Shown here piece after piece: positions 26,443-35,196 of a stretch of 64,000 nucleotides of DNA (its first letter is position 1; each line of letters begins with the position of its first letter). Source of the stretch: JBCBKU01 sp965267475 (lineage in GTDB: Bacteria; Pseudomonadota; Alphaproteobacteria; Rhodobacterales; Rhodobacteraceae); contig OZ254079.1 of assembly GCA_965267475.1 (NCBI GenBank), positions 2,790,001 through 2,854,000 of the forward strand, written 5' to 3'. The notes below the pieces were generated by a model. It was not told where the DNA came from. It was given only the letters and a program-made list of their open reading frames with translations, and did not search any database. The position numbers and the translations under genes are program-made.

Positions 26443-26875
26443 TGAACAAGGTTGCTTGGGGCGCTCTATAACAGAAACATAAACATTTCCAGTGCCTTAG
26501 AGGAATGCAATTGTATACCGATCACGCAAAGTCCTCGGACCCATCACGCGTTCCGATGGGCGCGCTGGATTTGCAAGGCCAAGGCCTCCGGCACACCCAC
26601 AGCTTCCGCAAAAGCAGAGCAATCGACCACCGCTGCACACGCAAGCTCATCCCAGCCAAGTTGGCCGACCGGGCGACGTATGCCGCCAAGATCGAGCGAG
26701 ACCGCAAGACGCGTGCACATCTTTCTGCGTCAGCCCCAGGGCAACGCGGCGCAGTTTTGCGGAATGCGCAATTTCGGCCTGGCCCTCGTGAGGGGAGGAA
26801 TAGATCGTACGCTTCGCCAAAAGGTTTCATACACCTCGGGCGAGTTGTGGCTATCAAAGACCCAGATTTGGGTCC
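26443..26875. other. gap between DUF3422 and pntB, holding a degraded small gene
   Basis: This stretch of 433 bases has no intact gene I can support. Overlapping frames on the plus strand are rich in Ser, Thr and Arg and look like antisense noise. On the minus strand two adjacent frames together read like one short protein (see the pseudogene at 26544-26820). The bases at 26443-26510 are A/T-rich and may hold the DUF3422 promoter. Confidence 0.45.
26544..26820 (-). pseudogene. frameshifted small gene, possible helix-turn-helix protein
   Basis: Starting from a TTG at 26820 the minus strand reads MAKRTIYSSPHEGQAEIAHS followed by AKLRRVALGLTQKDVHA, which resembles the start of an XRE-type helix-turn-helix. 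The frame then runs into a stop. A shift near 26710-26718 continues with RLAVSLDLGGIRRPVGQLGW and a C-terminal part ending VPEALALQIQRAHRNA at a TGA (26544). The span is 277 bases, one more than a multiple of three, which fits a one-base insertion or two-base loss. Protein-like composition in both halves is the only evidence; I do not recognise the family. Confidence 0.4.
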
Positions 26876-28393
26876 TTATTCGATCTTGGGCAGCAGGTTG
26901 TCCAGCGACGCTTTCGCATCGCCATAGAACATGCGCGTGTTCTCCTTGAAGAACAGCGGGTTTTCGATCCCCGAATACCCCGTCCCCTGCCCGCGCTTGG
27001 ACACAAACACCTGCTTGGCTTTCCAAACTTCGAGAACTGGCATCCCGGCAATCGGGCTGTTGGGATCGTCCTGCGCCGCCGGGTTCACGATATCATTCGA
27101 CCCGATGACGATGGCTACATCCGTTTCCGGAAAATCGTCGTTGATCTCGTCCATCTCGAGCACGATGTCGTAAGGCACCTTCGCCTCGGCCAGAAGCACG
27201 TTCATATGGCCCGGCAAGCGCCCGGCAACGGGGTGGATCCCGAAACGTACGGTCTTGCCCTTGGCGCGAAGCTTGCGGACAAGCTCACTGACGGCTTGCT
27301 GGGCTTGCGCCACTGCCATGCCGTAACCGGGCACGATGATGACGCTGTCAGCGTCGTTCAGGGCCGTGGCCACGCCGTCGGCGTCGATGGCGACCTGTTC
27401 GCCCTCAATCTCTTGCGCGGGGCCCGCCGCGCCGCCGAAGCCGCCCAGGATCACGCTGACAAACGACCGGTTCATGGCCTTGCACATGATGTAGGACAGG
27501 ATCGCACCGGACGAGCCCACAAGCGCGCCCACGACGATCAGAAGGTCATTGCCCAGCGAGAACCCGATGGCCGCCGCCGCCCAGCCGGAATAGCTGTTCA
27601 GCATCGATACTACGACCGGCATGTCCGCCCCACCGATCCCCATGATCAGGTGGTACCCGATGAACAGGGCAGCAATGGCCAACAGGATCAGCGTCCAACT
27701 GCCTGACCCGCTCAAGTACATGATCAGCAGGATGACCGACAACGCCGCCGCAACGGCGTTCAACAGATGCCCACCCGGAAGCTGTTTGGCCGAGGTGTCG
27801 ATCTTGAACGGCAGCATGCTGGAATTGCCCGCCAACTTACCATAGGCGACCACCGAACCGGTGAAGGTCACCGCACCGATCCAGATCCCCAGTGCCAGCT
27901 CGATACGCAGAATCCCGATCTCAACGCCGGTTTTCTTGGCCACCAGTTGCCCGAAGGCCGACAGGCCGTCATGCACCTCTTTCGGAAGACCGATGGCTGT
28001 GATCCCATCCTCGGCCACCGCGCCCAATGTCCCGCCGTTTTCTGCAAAAAGGCCCGAGGCGATGTTGATCATGATGTCGGCATTGAAGCCCACGAAGACC
28101 GCCGCAAGACCCACGAGCGAATGCATGATCGCCACAAGCTCGGGCATCTGCGTCATCTCGACCCGGGTGGCGAGCTGATATCCGATCACAGCGCCAATCG
28201 CGATCAGGATCAGCGACAAAAGCCAAAGGCCCGCACCGGGCCCAATCAGGGTGGCGACCACCGCGATGGCCATGCCGACAATGCCGTACCAGACGGCGCG
28301 CTTGGCGCTTTCCTGGCCCGAGAGCCCCCCCAAAGCGAGGATGAAAAGAACCGCCGCGACGACGTAAGCCGCTGTTGTAAATCCGAAATCCAT
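26876..28393 (-). CDS. pntB: NAD(P) transhydrogenase beta subunit
   Basis: The 505-residue integral membrane subunit has eight or nine hydrophobic segments in residues 1-320 and a C-terminal NADP-binding domain III with GYGMAVAQAQ and FGIHPVAGRLPGHMN. With PntA it couples proton entry across the inner membrane to reduction of NADP+ by NADH. GSNDIVNPAAQDDPNSPIAG near the end is highly conserved. It starts 12 bases after pntA stops. Confidence 0.97.
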   Translation of the reverse strand: MDFGFTTAAYVVAAVLFILALGGLSGQESAKRAVWYGIVGMAIAVVATLIGPGAGLWLLSLILIAIGAVIGYQLATRVEMTQMPELVAIMHSLVGLAAVFVGFNADIMINIASGLFAENGGTLGAVAEDGITAIGLPKEVHDGLSAFGQLVAKKTGVEIGILRIELALGIWIGAVTFTGSVVAYGKLAGNSSMLPFKIDTSAKQLPGGHLLNAVAAALSVILLIMYLSGSGSWTLILLAIAALFIGYHLIMGIGGADMPVVVSMLNSYSGWAAAAIGFSLGNDLLIVVGALVGSSGAILSYIMCKAMNRSFVSVILGGFGGAAGPAQEIEGEQVAIDADGVATALNDADSVIIVPGYGMAVAQAQQAVSELVRKLRAKGKTVRFGIHPVAGRLPGHMNVLLAEAKVPYDIVLEMDEINDDFPETDVAIVIGSNDIVNPAAQDDPNSPIAGMPVLEVWKAKQVFVSKRGQGTGYSGIENPLFFKENTRMFYGDAKASLDNLLPKIE

Positions 28394-28405
28394 TGCCCCG
28401 CCCCT

Positions 28406-29980
28406 TTATGACTTCTGGAACATGGCGAGCATGCGCCGTGTGACGAGGAAGCCCCCGAATATGTTGACCGCAGCCATCAATATCCCCGCCGCGGCAAGGA
28501 TCGTGATCAGCCAACTGGCGGATCCGACCTGCATCAATGCGCCCAGAATGATGATCGACGAAATGGCGTTCGTAACCGCCATCAAGGGCGTGTGCAGGCT
28601 GTGCGAGACGTTCCAGATCACCTGGAACCCGATGAACACCGACAGCACGAAGACAATGAAGTGCTGCATGAAACTGGCGGGTGCGATCAGGCCAACCGCC
28701 AAGATCAGCGCACCTCCAAGCGCGAGTAGACCGACTTGCGTGGTCGTCTCTTTCTTGAAGGCCGCGACCTCGACCGCGCGCTTTTCTTCCGCCGTCAGCT
28801 CTTTCGGCGCCTCGGCCTTGGGCTGCGCCGCGATGGCGGCCACCTTGGGCGGCGGCGGCGGGAACGTGACCTCTCCGGCATGGGCGATGGTCGCCCCGCG
28901 GATCACATCATCTTCCATATCATGGTTCACCGCACCGTCTTTTTCCGGTGTAAGGTCGGCCATCATATGCCTGATATTATTGGCATAGAGCGAAGATGAC
29001 TGGGCCGCCATCCGGCTTGGGAAGTCCGTATATCCAACGATCGTCACACCGTTGTCGGTGACGATCTTTTCGTCCATCACGGTCAGTTCGCAGTTCCCGC
29101 CACGCTCGGCCGCAAGGTCCACGATCACCGATCCGGGCTTCATCGCCTCGACCATATCCTTGGTCCAAAGGACAGGTGCGTCGCGGCCCGGGATCAGCGC
29201 GGTGGTGATGACGATGTCGATATCGGGGGCCAATTCGCGGAACTTGGCAAGCTGGGCCTCGCGGAACTCAGGCGACGACGGTGCCGCATAGCCGCCGGTT
29301 GCCGCGCCGTCTGTCTGTTCCTCGTCAAATTCAAGAAAGACAAACTCCGCGCCCATCGATTCAATCTGCTCGGCCACCTCGGGCCGCACATCGAAGGCAT
29401 AGGTGATCGCGCCAAGCGAGGTGGACGTTCCGATGGCCGCCAGACCGGCGACACCCGCACCGACCACCAGCACCTTCGCGGGCGGAACCTTACCGGCCGC
29501 CGTGACCTGACCGGTGAAGAAACGACCAAAGTTGTTACCGGCTTCGATCACCGCGCGGTAACCCGCGATGTTGGCCATCGACGACAGCGCATCCATCTTC
29601 TGGGCCCGGCTGATCCGTGGCACCATATCCATGGCGATCACGCTAGCGCCCTTCTTGGCTGCGGCCCCCATCAGCTTTTCGTTCTGACCGGGATAGAAGA
29701 AGGAAATCAGGGTCTTGCCCTTGGTCAGGCGGTTGACTTCGGCATCGGTCGGTGGACGCACTTTGGCGATCACGTCCGAGTTTTTCCAGACGGACGCCGT
29801 GGTCTTCAGCACCTGAACACCGGCCTCCTTATAGGCCTCGTCCGAGAAACCTGCCGCAGCCCCAGCACCCGCTTCGATGATGCATTCATGGCCCAGCTTT
29901 TGCAGAAGCTGCGCGCTGTCCGGTGTCATCGCGACACGCGCTTCACCTTCAAACAACTCTTTCGGCGTTCCGATTTTCAC
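28406..29980 (-). CDS. pntA: NAD(P) transhydrogenase alpha subunit
   Basis: The 524-residue form carries the NAD-binding domain I and the alpha-subunit membrane segments in one chain. MKIGTPKELFEGEARVA opens the AlaDH/PNT N-terminal domain; VLVVGAGVAGLAAIGTSTSLG is the NAD-binding motif. A Pro/Ala/Lys-rich linker (about 375-400) leads to four hydrophobic helices from about residue 420 to the end. Some alphaproteobacteria split this gene into pntAA and pntAB; here it is fused. Confidence 0.96.
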   Translation of the reverse strand: MKIGTPKELFEGEARVAMTPDSAQLLQKLGHECIIEAGAGAAAGFSDEAYKEAGVQVLKTTASVWKNSDVIAKVRPPTDAEVNRLTKGKTLISFFYPGQNEKLMGAAAKKGASVIAMDMVPRISRAQKMDALSSMANIAGYRAVIEAGNNFGRFFTGQVTAAGKVPPAKVLVVGAGVAGLAAIGTSTSLGAITYAFDVRPEVAEQIESMGAEFVFLEFDEEQTDGAATGGYAAPSSPEFREAQLAKFRELAPDIDIVITTALIPGRDAPVLWTKDMVEAMKPGSVIVDLAAERGGNCELTVMDEKIVTDNGVTIVGYTDFPSRMAAQSSSLYANNIRHMMADLTPEKDGAVNHDMEDDVIRGATIAHAGEVTFPPPPPKVAAIAAQPKAEAPKELTAEEKRAVEVAAFKKETTTQVGLLALGGALILAVGLIAPASFMQHFIVFVLSVFIGFQVIWNVSHSLHTPLMAVTNAISSIIILGALMQVGSASWLITILAAAGILMAAVNIFGGFLVTRRMLAMFQKS

Positions 29981-30077
29981 GTTCTGGGTCCCCCGGATGG
30001 TGCTTTAGATGGCGAATTAGCGCGAATTGCGCGTGTGTCTCATAAGGCGCGCACAAATCTTGCGCAAGGAAGTGGCA

Positions 30078-30530
30078 TCAAATCCAGCGGCGTGTCCGGT
30101 ATGACCACTCGGCATAGCTGTCGCCAAAAACACTGGAAAGGCGGGCTTCCTCGGCACGGATGAACCGGCGTGCGATAAAGACGCAGAAGACCGGCACAAG
30201 GACCAGTCCCAAAGGTGCGTCCCATCTAAGCGCAAGCCCGCCCAGAACCAACGCGTCGCCCAGATAAATCGGGTTGCGCGAGATGCGGAAAATCCCCGAG
30301 GTGATCAGCGCGCTTGGATTCTGGTGCGGGATCGGCGTGGTCCGCGCGCGCATGAACTCCCAAATCGCCAGAACCATCAGGACAAGCCCAAGCCCGACCA
30401 GTGCGGTGCCGATGCCGCGCCCAATTGGGCCAACGCTCGCCCATGCCGGTTCAAGCGCCCCGATCTGCCAAACAATGGCCAGGCTCAGGACCAGCCAGAC
30501 CGGGGGGATATCAAGCCACTTCATGGACAT
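30078..30530 (-). CDS. isoprenylcysteine methyltransferase-like membrane protein
   Basis: The 150-residue protein has four hydrophobic segments and the ICMT-type C-terminal motif: SGIFRISRNPIYLGDAL, then FIRAEEARLSSVFGDSYAEW. Such small bacterial proteins are membrane-bound SAM-dependent methyltransferases by homology, with substrates mostly unknown. Two ATGs (30530 and 30524) are possible; neither has a strong ribosome site. A terminator for the neighbouring small gene lies just upstream. Confidence 0.8.
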   Translation of the reverse strand: MSMKWLDIPPVWLVLSLAIVWQIGALEPAWASVGPIGRGIGTALVGLGLVLMVLAIWEFMRARTTPIPHQNPSALITSGIFRISRNPIYLGDALVLGGLALRWDAPLGLVLVPVFCVFIARRFIRAEEARLSSVFGDSYAEWSYRTRRWI

Positions 30531-30566
30531 ACATTACGGCGCGAAGCCCGCCTGGGGCCAACAAAA

Positions 30567-30590
30567 AACCCCGGCCCTTTCGGACCGGGG
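30567..30590 (-). terminator. rho-independent terminator of the small secreted protein gene
   Basis: On the minus strand CCCCGGTCC and GGGCCGGGG form a 9-bp stem with one mismatch and a 4-base loop, followed directly by TTTTTTG. It lies about 25 bases past the stop codon at 30614 and before the start of the ICMT-like gene. This is the clearest intrinsic terminator in the window. Confidence 0.8.
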
Positions 30591-30613
30591 CGATCTTGAC
30601 AATGATGCGTGGG

Positions 30614-30874
30614 TCAGCCTTCGCCCTTGGCCATCATCGAGGCCTTTTCCAGATGACCCGAGCATTCCTCGGCCATCCCGGCTTCCATTTTTTCCTTGGC
30701 CATCGCGAATTCCTGCTCAGCCATTTCCTTTTTGTCTTCAGGCGCTTCCATCACTTCCTTCATCACCATCGAGACGGTTTCGTCATCGCAGGCCTTCGAA
30801 GCGTGGCTTGCAGCATTTCCGGCAACGGAAAATGCAAAGGTCGCGGCAACAGCGGCAAAAATCAAACGTGTCAT
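30614..30874 (-). CDS. small secreted helical protein, unknown function
   Basis: The 86-residue protein has a signal peptide (MTRLIFAAVAATFAFSVAGNA) with likely cleavage near residue 22-25. The mature part is a Met/Glu/Lys-rich helix region with two Cys (KACDDETVSMVMKEV and AEECSGHLEKA) that could form a disulfide. AGGGAA precedes the ATG at 30874. It is a single-gene unit with its own terminator. No family recognised. Confidence 0.75.
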   Translation of the reverse strand: MTRLIFAAVAATFAFSVAGNAASHASKACDDETVSMVMKEVMEAPEDKKEMAEQEFAMAKEKMEAGMAEECSGHLEKASMMAKGEG

Positions 30875-31130
30875 TGGGATTCCCTGTTTGGATTGAACGC
30901 CGTCAAATTGCGCGGGGAAACCAATCAAATCCAAATGAAACAGCCGAGAGCGGATGTGAAGGAATTATCACAGACCTGTGATGATCAAGCCTTTGTTTTA
31001 AAACAATTTTCAATCCTTAGGGTTTGAGACAAATCCACATAACCGCCCCAGTTCCACCACGTTTCAGCCGCCCAGGCCCCTTAGGCTGTTGCGATCTTTG
31101 GCGTGAAACCGTGAAGGGACATGTGCCGGA

Positions 31131-33227
31131 ATGCCTGTTGGTTACCTGGTTCAACTCGGCGATGGAGAGCTTGATGTCAGTGACAACATCACTGGCAGCG
31201 CGGTCAATTTTGCGACCGATACCGTCCTGGGCACAGGCGATTGGGTATTCACCGGCGTGCGCAGCGGGGTTTCGTTCACGGATCAGGTCGAATCCGGAAG
31301 CTACTTCCTTGCCACGAACGGCCATGTCTATTTCGTCCCCGACAACGGCATCCTGGACAGCCTGACCAGCGCTGCAGTCGATGATGCGCCCAGCTTTGAT
31401 CAGACGATATTCGGCACCTCGGGCAATGATTCCAACATCTCCGGCACGGCCGGCGATGACGTCATGTATGGCGGCGCGGACACAAGCCCCTCGGGGACCG
31501 GGCGCGACACGATGTTCGGCCGCGATGGCGACGATCAGATCTTCGGCGGCAATGGACGCGACACGATCGAGGGCGGCGGCGGCGACGACACGATCGACGG
31601 CGGTGGCGGGCGCGACACGATCTATGGCGACAGCCAGACACCGCCGACCGCCACTTCGGAATTCCTCGACTGGTCCGCCGAAGGATCGGATGAGGACAGC
31701 ATCTCGGGCGGGTTTACGCAGAACACCGGAACGATGGATGTCACGGTCACATTCATCGATGAAGGCAACCAGACCGGCGTGTCGGTCGAAAGCTCGGCCA
31801 CCCAATACACCGAGACCGGTGAACCCTTTGACGCCAATTCCTCAGTCCAGATTTCAGGGTCTGGGTTAGGGGCGACCACCACAACGGTGATTGCCTTCAC
31901 GCCCGAAGATGGCTCAGACCTGTCGAACGAAGTCGAAAACATCTCGTTCCGGATCAACGATATCGATTCCGGCGGCTGGGAAGATATCGTCACGATCAAC
32001 GCCTATGACGCCGATGGAAATCCGGTCACGGTCACCATGACCGCTGCGGGCAACGATACGGTCAGCGGTCAGACTGTGACGGCCGGTGCCGGTGGCGACA
32101 GCAGCAACGAGGCCGCGGGATCGGTCCTGGTTGAAATCGACGGTCCCGCCCACTTCATCGAAATCCTCTATTCGAACGGCAATTCGGGCGGGCAAACCTT
32201 CTTTGTCACGGACGTGCATTTCGACACGATCGTGCCGGAGGAAGGCGACGACCTGATCCGCGGCGGTGGCGGCGTCGACACGATCTTCGGGCAGGGTGGC
32301 GACGATACCATCTTCGGCGATGGCGGCGCGGATGTCATCGACGGCGGAACCGGCGACGACACGATCCACGCAGGCCGGAACGACACAATCCAGGGCGGGG
32401 ACGGCGACGACACGTTCGTCTTCGACACCAACCAACTGAACGGTACCGGCACCATCACGATCACCGGTGGTGAAGGCGATGAAACCGCGGGCGATACGCT
32501 CGATTTCGGCGGTCTTCTGGACAAGGGCTCCATCGTCTATTCCAACGAGGATGACGACGCCGGCGGGCTTTCGGGAACCGCGACTCTGACCGATGGCACG
32601 ACCGTCAACTTCTCGGAAATCGAGACCATCATATGCTTCCGCGCGGGCACACGGATATTGACGCCTGCGGGTGAACGCCGGGTCGAAACGCTTGGAACTG
32701 GCGATATGGTCCTGACCCGCGACAGCGGCATTCAGCCCCTTCGCTGGACTGGAGCCAGCCGGGTGTCCGGCGCAAAGGCTTTGGCGCCTGTCCACATTCC
32801 GAAAGGGATATTCGGGGCCGGGTCCGAGCTTTGGGTCTCGCCGCAACATCGGATGCTTTATGCCGGACCGATGGCGCAGTGGCTCTTCGGCACCTCCGAA
32901 GTCTTTGTGACCGCGCAGCATCTTGTCGATGCCGGGGCGCTGGCCACCGCGCCCGAGGCGGTGACGCAATACTGCCACCTATTGCTGGACCGGCACGAAA
33001 TTCTGTTTGCCAACGGTGCGCCGAGCGAAAGCTTCTTTCCGGGCCAAAGCGGTCTTGAGGCGATGGACCTGCGCGCCCGCACAAAGCTGTTCGAGACCTG
33101 TCCCGATCTCGCCACGACACCGGAGAGCTTCGGGCGGACGGCCCGGCGCTGCCTGAAAGCGCATGAGGCACGGATGCTGGCCGAAGCGGACCCGAACTTG
33201 CTGATCCGCCGTTTGGCGGTGGCCTAG
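31131..33227 (+). CDS. RTX-repeat protein with C-terminal Hint domain
   Basis: The 698-residue acidic protein starts MPVGYLVQLGDGELDVSDNI, the usual N-terminus of roseobacter Hint proteins. Calcium-binding nonapeptide repeats (GGxGxDxI type) occur at about residues 132-166 and again at about 377-424. A beta-sandwich-like region lies between them. The Hint_2 domain begins at Cys502 (CFRAGTRILTPAGERRVETL) and contains HIPKGIFGAGSELWVSPQHR and HLLLDRHEILFANG. Such proteins have no signal peptide and are probably exported by type I secretion; no exporter is encoded here. Whether the Hint domain cleaves itself is unknown. Confidence 0.88.
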   Translation: MPVGYLVQLGDGELDVSDNITGSAVNFATDTVLGTGDWVFTGVRSGVSFTDQVESGSYFLATNGHVYFVPDNGILDSLTSAAVDDAPSFDQTIFGTSGNDSNISGTAGDDVMYGGADTSPSGTGRDTMFGRDGDDQIFGGNGRDTIEGGGGDDTIDGGGGRDTIYGDSQTPPTATSEFLDWSAEGSDEDSISGGFTQNTGTMDVTVTFIDEGNQTGVSVESSATQYTETGEPFDANSSVQISGSGLGATTTTVIAFTPEDGSDLSNEVENISFRINDIDSGGWEDIVTINAYDADGNPVTVTMTAAGNDTVSGQTVTAGAGGDSSNEAAGSVLVEIDGPAHFIEILYSNGNSGGQTFFVTDVHFDTIVPEEGDDLIRGGGGVDTIFGQGGDDTIFGDGGADVIDGGTGDDTIHAGRNDTIQGGDGDDTFVFDTNQLNGTGTITITGGEGDETAGDTLDFGGLLDKGSIVYSNEDDDAGGLSGTATLTDGTTVNFSEIETIICFRAGTRILTPAGERRVETLGTGDMVLTRDSGIQPLRWTGASRVSGAKALAPVHIPKGIFGAGSELWVSPQHRMLYAGPMAQWLFGTSEVFVTAQHLVDAGALATAPEAVTQYCHLLLDRHEILFANGAPSESFFPGQSGLEAMDLRARTKLFETCPDLATTPESFGRTARRCLKAHEARMLAEADPNLLIRRLAVA

Positions 33228-33232
33228 GCCGG

Positions 33233-33919
33233 TCAGGCCAGCCAGCGATCGTAGTCGCTGACCAGAAGATGGGTCGGCGGCTCGTCTTCATCGATCTCGG
33301 CAAAGCGTCCGATCGGATCTCTGAAGATGTTGTCCGTCAAATCGTCATTGACCGTCGACACCTCGCCGATCAGAACATCGCCGCCTTCGCCCCAGAAGGC
33401 GTGCCAGTCTCCCGGTTGAAGGGTGACGCTTTCGCCCGGGGCAAGTTTGAGCTTTTCGCCAGGACCGAATGGGCGTTCGAACCCGTCGCAGCGGACCATG
33501 CCGCCCTTGTCTTCTGCAAACTTCCCCTGATCGTCCGATCCGAACAATTCAATCACCAGCGTTGCGCCGCCCCGGTTGATAATGTCCTCCGATTTGATGA
33601 CATGGGTGTGCATCGGACTGACCTGGTCTTGGCGAGAGATCAGAAGCTTTTCGGCATAGACCATTCCGCGGCCCCGTTCGAGATCGGCCAGGGATCCGTT
33701 GCGAAGGGTGAAAAGGAACAGGCCCAGCGCGTCGAAATTGTCCTGCCCGTAATCGGTGATATCCCACCCCATGCGTGCGTCGATGATCCGGCGGGCGGGA
33801 TCTTTCTGCGCTTGGAATGCCTCGGGCGTCCAATAGGCAAAGGGCGGCAGGGTGAAGCCGTGATGACGGATCAGGTCATCCGCGGCGGCCATGATGGCGT
33901 TGATCTCAGAACGTTTCAT
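33233..33919 (-). CDS. D-lyxose ketol-isomerase family protein
   Basis: The 228-residue cupin enzyme probably interconverts D-lyxose with D-xylulose (and D-mannose with D-fructose). Metal-binding residues are visible in SPMHTHVIKSEDIINRGG and the later His in LQPGDWHAFWGEGG. The ISRQDQVSPMHTH segment matches the D-lyxose isomerase family (formerly DUF1498). Its leader contains a perfect 10-bp inverted repeat just upstream of the ribosome site. It stands alone, 4 kb from the large sugar/polyol operon. Confidence 0.87.
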   Translation of the reverse strand: MKRSEINAIMAAADDLIRHHGFTLPPFAYWTPEAFQAQKDPARRIIDARMGWDITDYGQDNFDALGLFLFTLRNGSLADLERGRGMVYAEKLLISRQDQVSPMHTHVIKSEDIINRGGATLVIELFGSDDQGKFAEDKGGMVRCDGFERPFGPGEKLKLAPGESVTLQPGDWHAFWGEGGDVLIGEVSTVNDDLTDNIFRDPIGRFAEIDEDEPPTHLLVSDYDRWLA

Positions 33920-33930
33920 GAGTCCTGGTA

Positions 33931-33955
33931 TACGGAAACCGACGCGGTTTCCGTA
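33931..33955. promoter_or_regulatory. perfect inverted repeat in the leader of the D-lyxose isomerase gene
   Basis: TACGGAAACC and GGTTTCCGTA form perfect 10-bp arms with a GACGC spacer, 11 bases upstream of the start codon at 33919 and next to the AGGA ribosome site. It could be a repressor operator or an mRNA hairpin that controls translation. No regulator gene is adjacent. Confidence 0.5.
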
Positions 33956-33961
33956 GAGATT

Positions 33962-34002
33962 TCGACACGAAATCTTTCCTCTTTTTCAGGAAATCGTGTC
34001 GA
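33962..34002. repeat. long bulged inverted repeat
   Basis: Outer arms TCGACACGA and TCGTGTCGA (9 bp) and inner arms TTTCCT and AGGAAA (6 bp) are separated by a 4-base bulge on one side and close on a CTTTTTC loop. It lies between two other inverted repeats in the same 100-base gap. A transcription terminator on either strand or a protein site are both possible. Confidence 0.5.
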
Positions 34003-34009
34003 TTTCCCC

Positions 34010-34032
34010 ACGATCTTCGGGTCGAAGATCGT
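34010..34032 (-). terminator. perfect hairpin overlapping the stop codon of the small gene
   Basis: ACGATCTTCG and CGAAGATCGT pair over 10 bp with a 3-base loop. The last base of the hairpin is the last base of the stop codon of the 73-residue gene. No T-run follows on the minus strand, so it is a weak candidate terminator or an mRNA-stabilising 3' stem. Confidence 0.4.
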
Positions 34033-34253
34033 CACGCCACGCGTTTCAGGGGGTCGCGATTGCAGACAATGATGAACTGGCCTGCATTCTCATAGGCATG
34101 AAAGCCGCGACGCCGAACCTCGGCCAGAAAGATCGGGCGCCCGACAATCCGCTCCACATCCTCGACCTTGCGGCGCACCACCGCGCCGGTTCTGGCCGAA
34201 CGGGTGCGAAACAGGTCAGCGAAGAAGGCGTCCGGGGTCAGGTCATATGGCAT
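34032..34253 (-). CDS. small conserved-looking protein of unknown function
   Basis: The 73-residue protein (MPYDLTPDAFFADLFRTRSA at the start) contains VEDVERIVGRPIFLAEVRRRGF and ends in NRDPLKRVA. I believe similar short proteins in Rhodobacteraceae are labelled phosphoribosylanthranilate isomerase, but this one is far too short for TrpF and shows no TrpF motif, so the label should not be copied. Start at 34253 fits a compact gene 35 bases downstream of the C26 amidotransferase. Confidence 0.65.
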   Translation of the reverse strand: MPYDLTPDAFFADLFRTRSARTGAVVRRKVEDVERIVGRPIFLAEVRRRGFHAYENAGQFIIVCNRDPLKRVA

Positions 34254-34288
34254 GGCCCCGACGCTGCCCGATCAAGGTTAAGGAAGTT

Positions 34289-35065
34289 TTACGCCAGTTT
34301 CAGCCGCGCCGGTCGCGACCCGTCCGCCCAGGCTTTGGCCGCCGCGCCGAACGCTTCGAACAACGGACGGGATACGGCATCTTCGCCAGCGTTGTATTCC
34401 GCATGCCACTGCACGCCCAATGCAAAGCCCGGCGCGCCATCTATATAAATCGCTTCCGGCGTGCCGTCCTCGGCCACCCCGTCGATCACGACGCGGGTGC
34501 CCGGCACTTTGATCCCCTGCCCGTGCAGCGTGTTCGTCCGCACAACCGGCTTCCCCATCAACCGGTGAAAAACGCCACCATCCTGGAACGTGACATCGTG
34601 GCGCAACTCAAACTTTTCTTCTATCGTTCCATCCGGCGGCATCCGGTGGTTCATGCGACCGGGCAGGTCCCGGATTTCGGGATAAAGGCTGCCGCCAAAG
34701 GCCACGTTCAATTCCTGGAACCCACGACAAATCGCCAGAAGGGGCTGACCCCGATCCACCGCAGCCCGGGACAGGTTCAGAGCAACCGTGTCGCGGGCCC
34801 GGTCAAAGGTGCCATGGGCTTCCGTTTCCGGTTCTCCATATTCTTCCGGATGGACATTGGCCCGCCCACCCGTCAGCAGGAACCCATCGCACCGCGCCAT
34901 CAGATCCTCAAGATCGACGATTGCCGGATCGGTGGGCACAATCATCGGCAGGGCGCCGGCTACTTGCGCCACAGCCTCGACATTCATCGCACCGGCCCCA
35001 AAGATCCGGTACTGATCATTGATCAGATGCGGATTGCCGATGATGCCGATCACGGGTCGGGGCAT
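34289..35065 (-). CDS. class I glutamine amidotransferase-like hydrolase (peptidase C26, PuuD type)
   Basis: The 258-residue protein probably hydrolyses gamma-glutamyl amides such as gamma-glutamyl-GABA. The nucleophile Cys lies in LLAICRGFQELNVAFGG, and the partner His in GVQWHAEY. DGFLLTGGRANVHPEEYGE is the family's oxyanion region. The ATG at 35065 starts MPRPVIGIIGNP; a longer upstream frame lacks support. Confidence 0.88.
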   Translation of the reverse strand: MPRPVIGIIGNPHLINDQYRIFGAGAMNVEAVAQVAGALPMIVPTDPAIVDLEDLMARCDGFLLTGGRANVHPEEYGEPETEAHGTFDRARDTVALNLSRAAVDRGQPLLAICRGFQELNVAFGGSLYPEIRDLPGRMNHRMPPDGTIEEKFELRHDVTFQDGGVFHRLMGKPVVRTNTLHGQGIKVPGTRVVIDGVAEDGTPEAIYIDGAPGFALGVQWHAEYNAGEDAVSRPLFEAFGAAAKAWADGSRPARLKLA

Positions 35066-35196
35066 GAGGGATCCTTTCGTCGCGCCATAGCAGGACATAG
35101 CCTGTGCATGGGTGCAGGGCCAAGCGCCTGATGCACAAAGCATTGTGCGATCAAGTTAAGTCAGAATGATGACCAAAGACCGAAGGCCTTGCCCCG

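Noticed and set aside
25069..26445. Long open frame on the plus strand (458 codons) opposite DUF3422
   Set aside because: DUF3422 has clear signature motifs on the minus strand; the opposite frame has none.
26452..26949. Plus-strand frame of 165 codons between DUF3422 and pntB
   Set aside because: Its end overlaps pntB antisense and its composition is Ser/Arg/Thr-rich noise; the minus-strand frames look more protein-like.
31520..31630. Short DNA repeats that could suggest a repeat array or CRISPR
   Set aside because: They are in-frame codons of GGxGxDxI nonapeptides, with no spacer structure.
31914..32978. Open minus-strand frame across the Hint/RTX gene
   Set aside because: It is the antisense of RTX repeats (repeated Asp/Val/Ala words), a known shadow effect.
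34032..34253. Phosphoribosylanthranilate isomerase (TrpF) label for the 73-residue protein
   Set aside because: It is about a third of TrpF length and has no TrpF motif.
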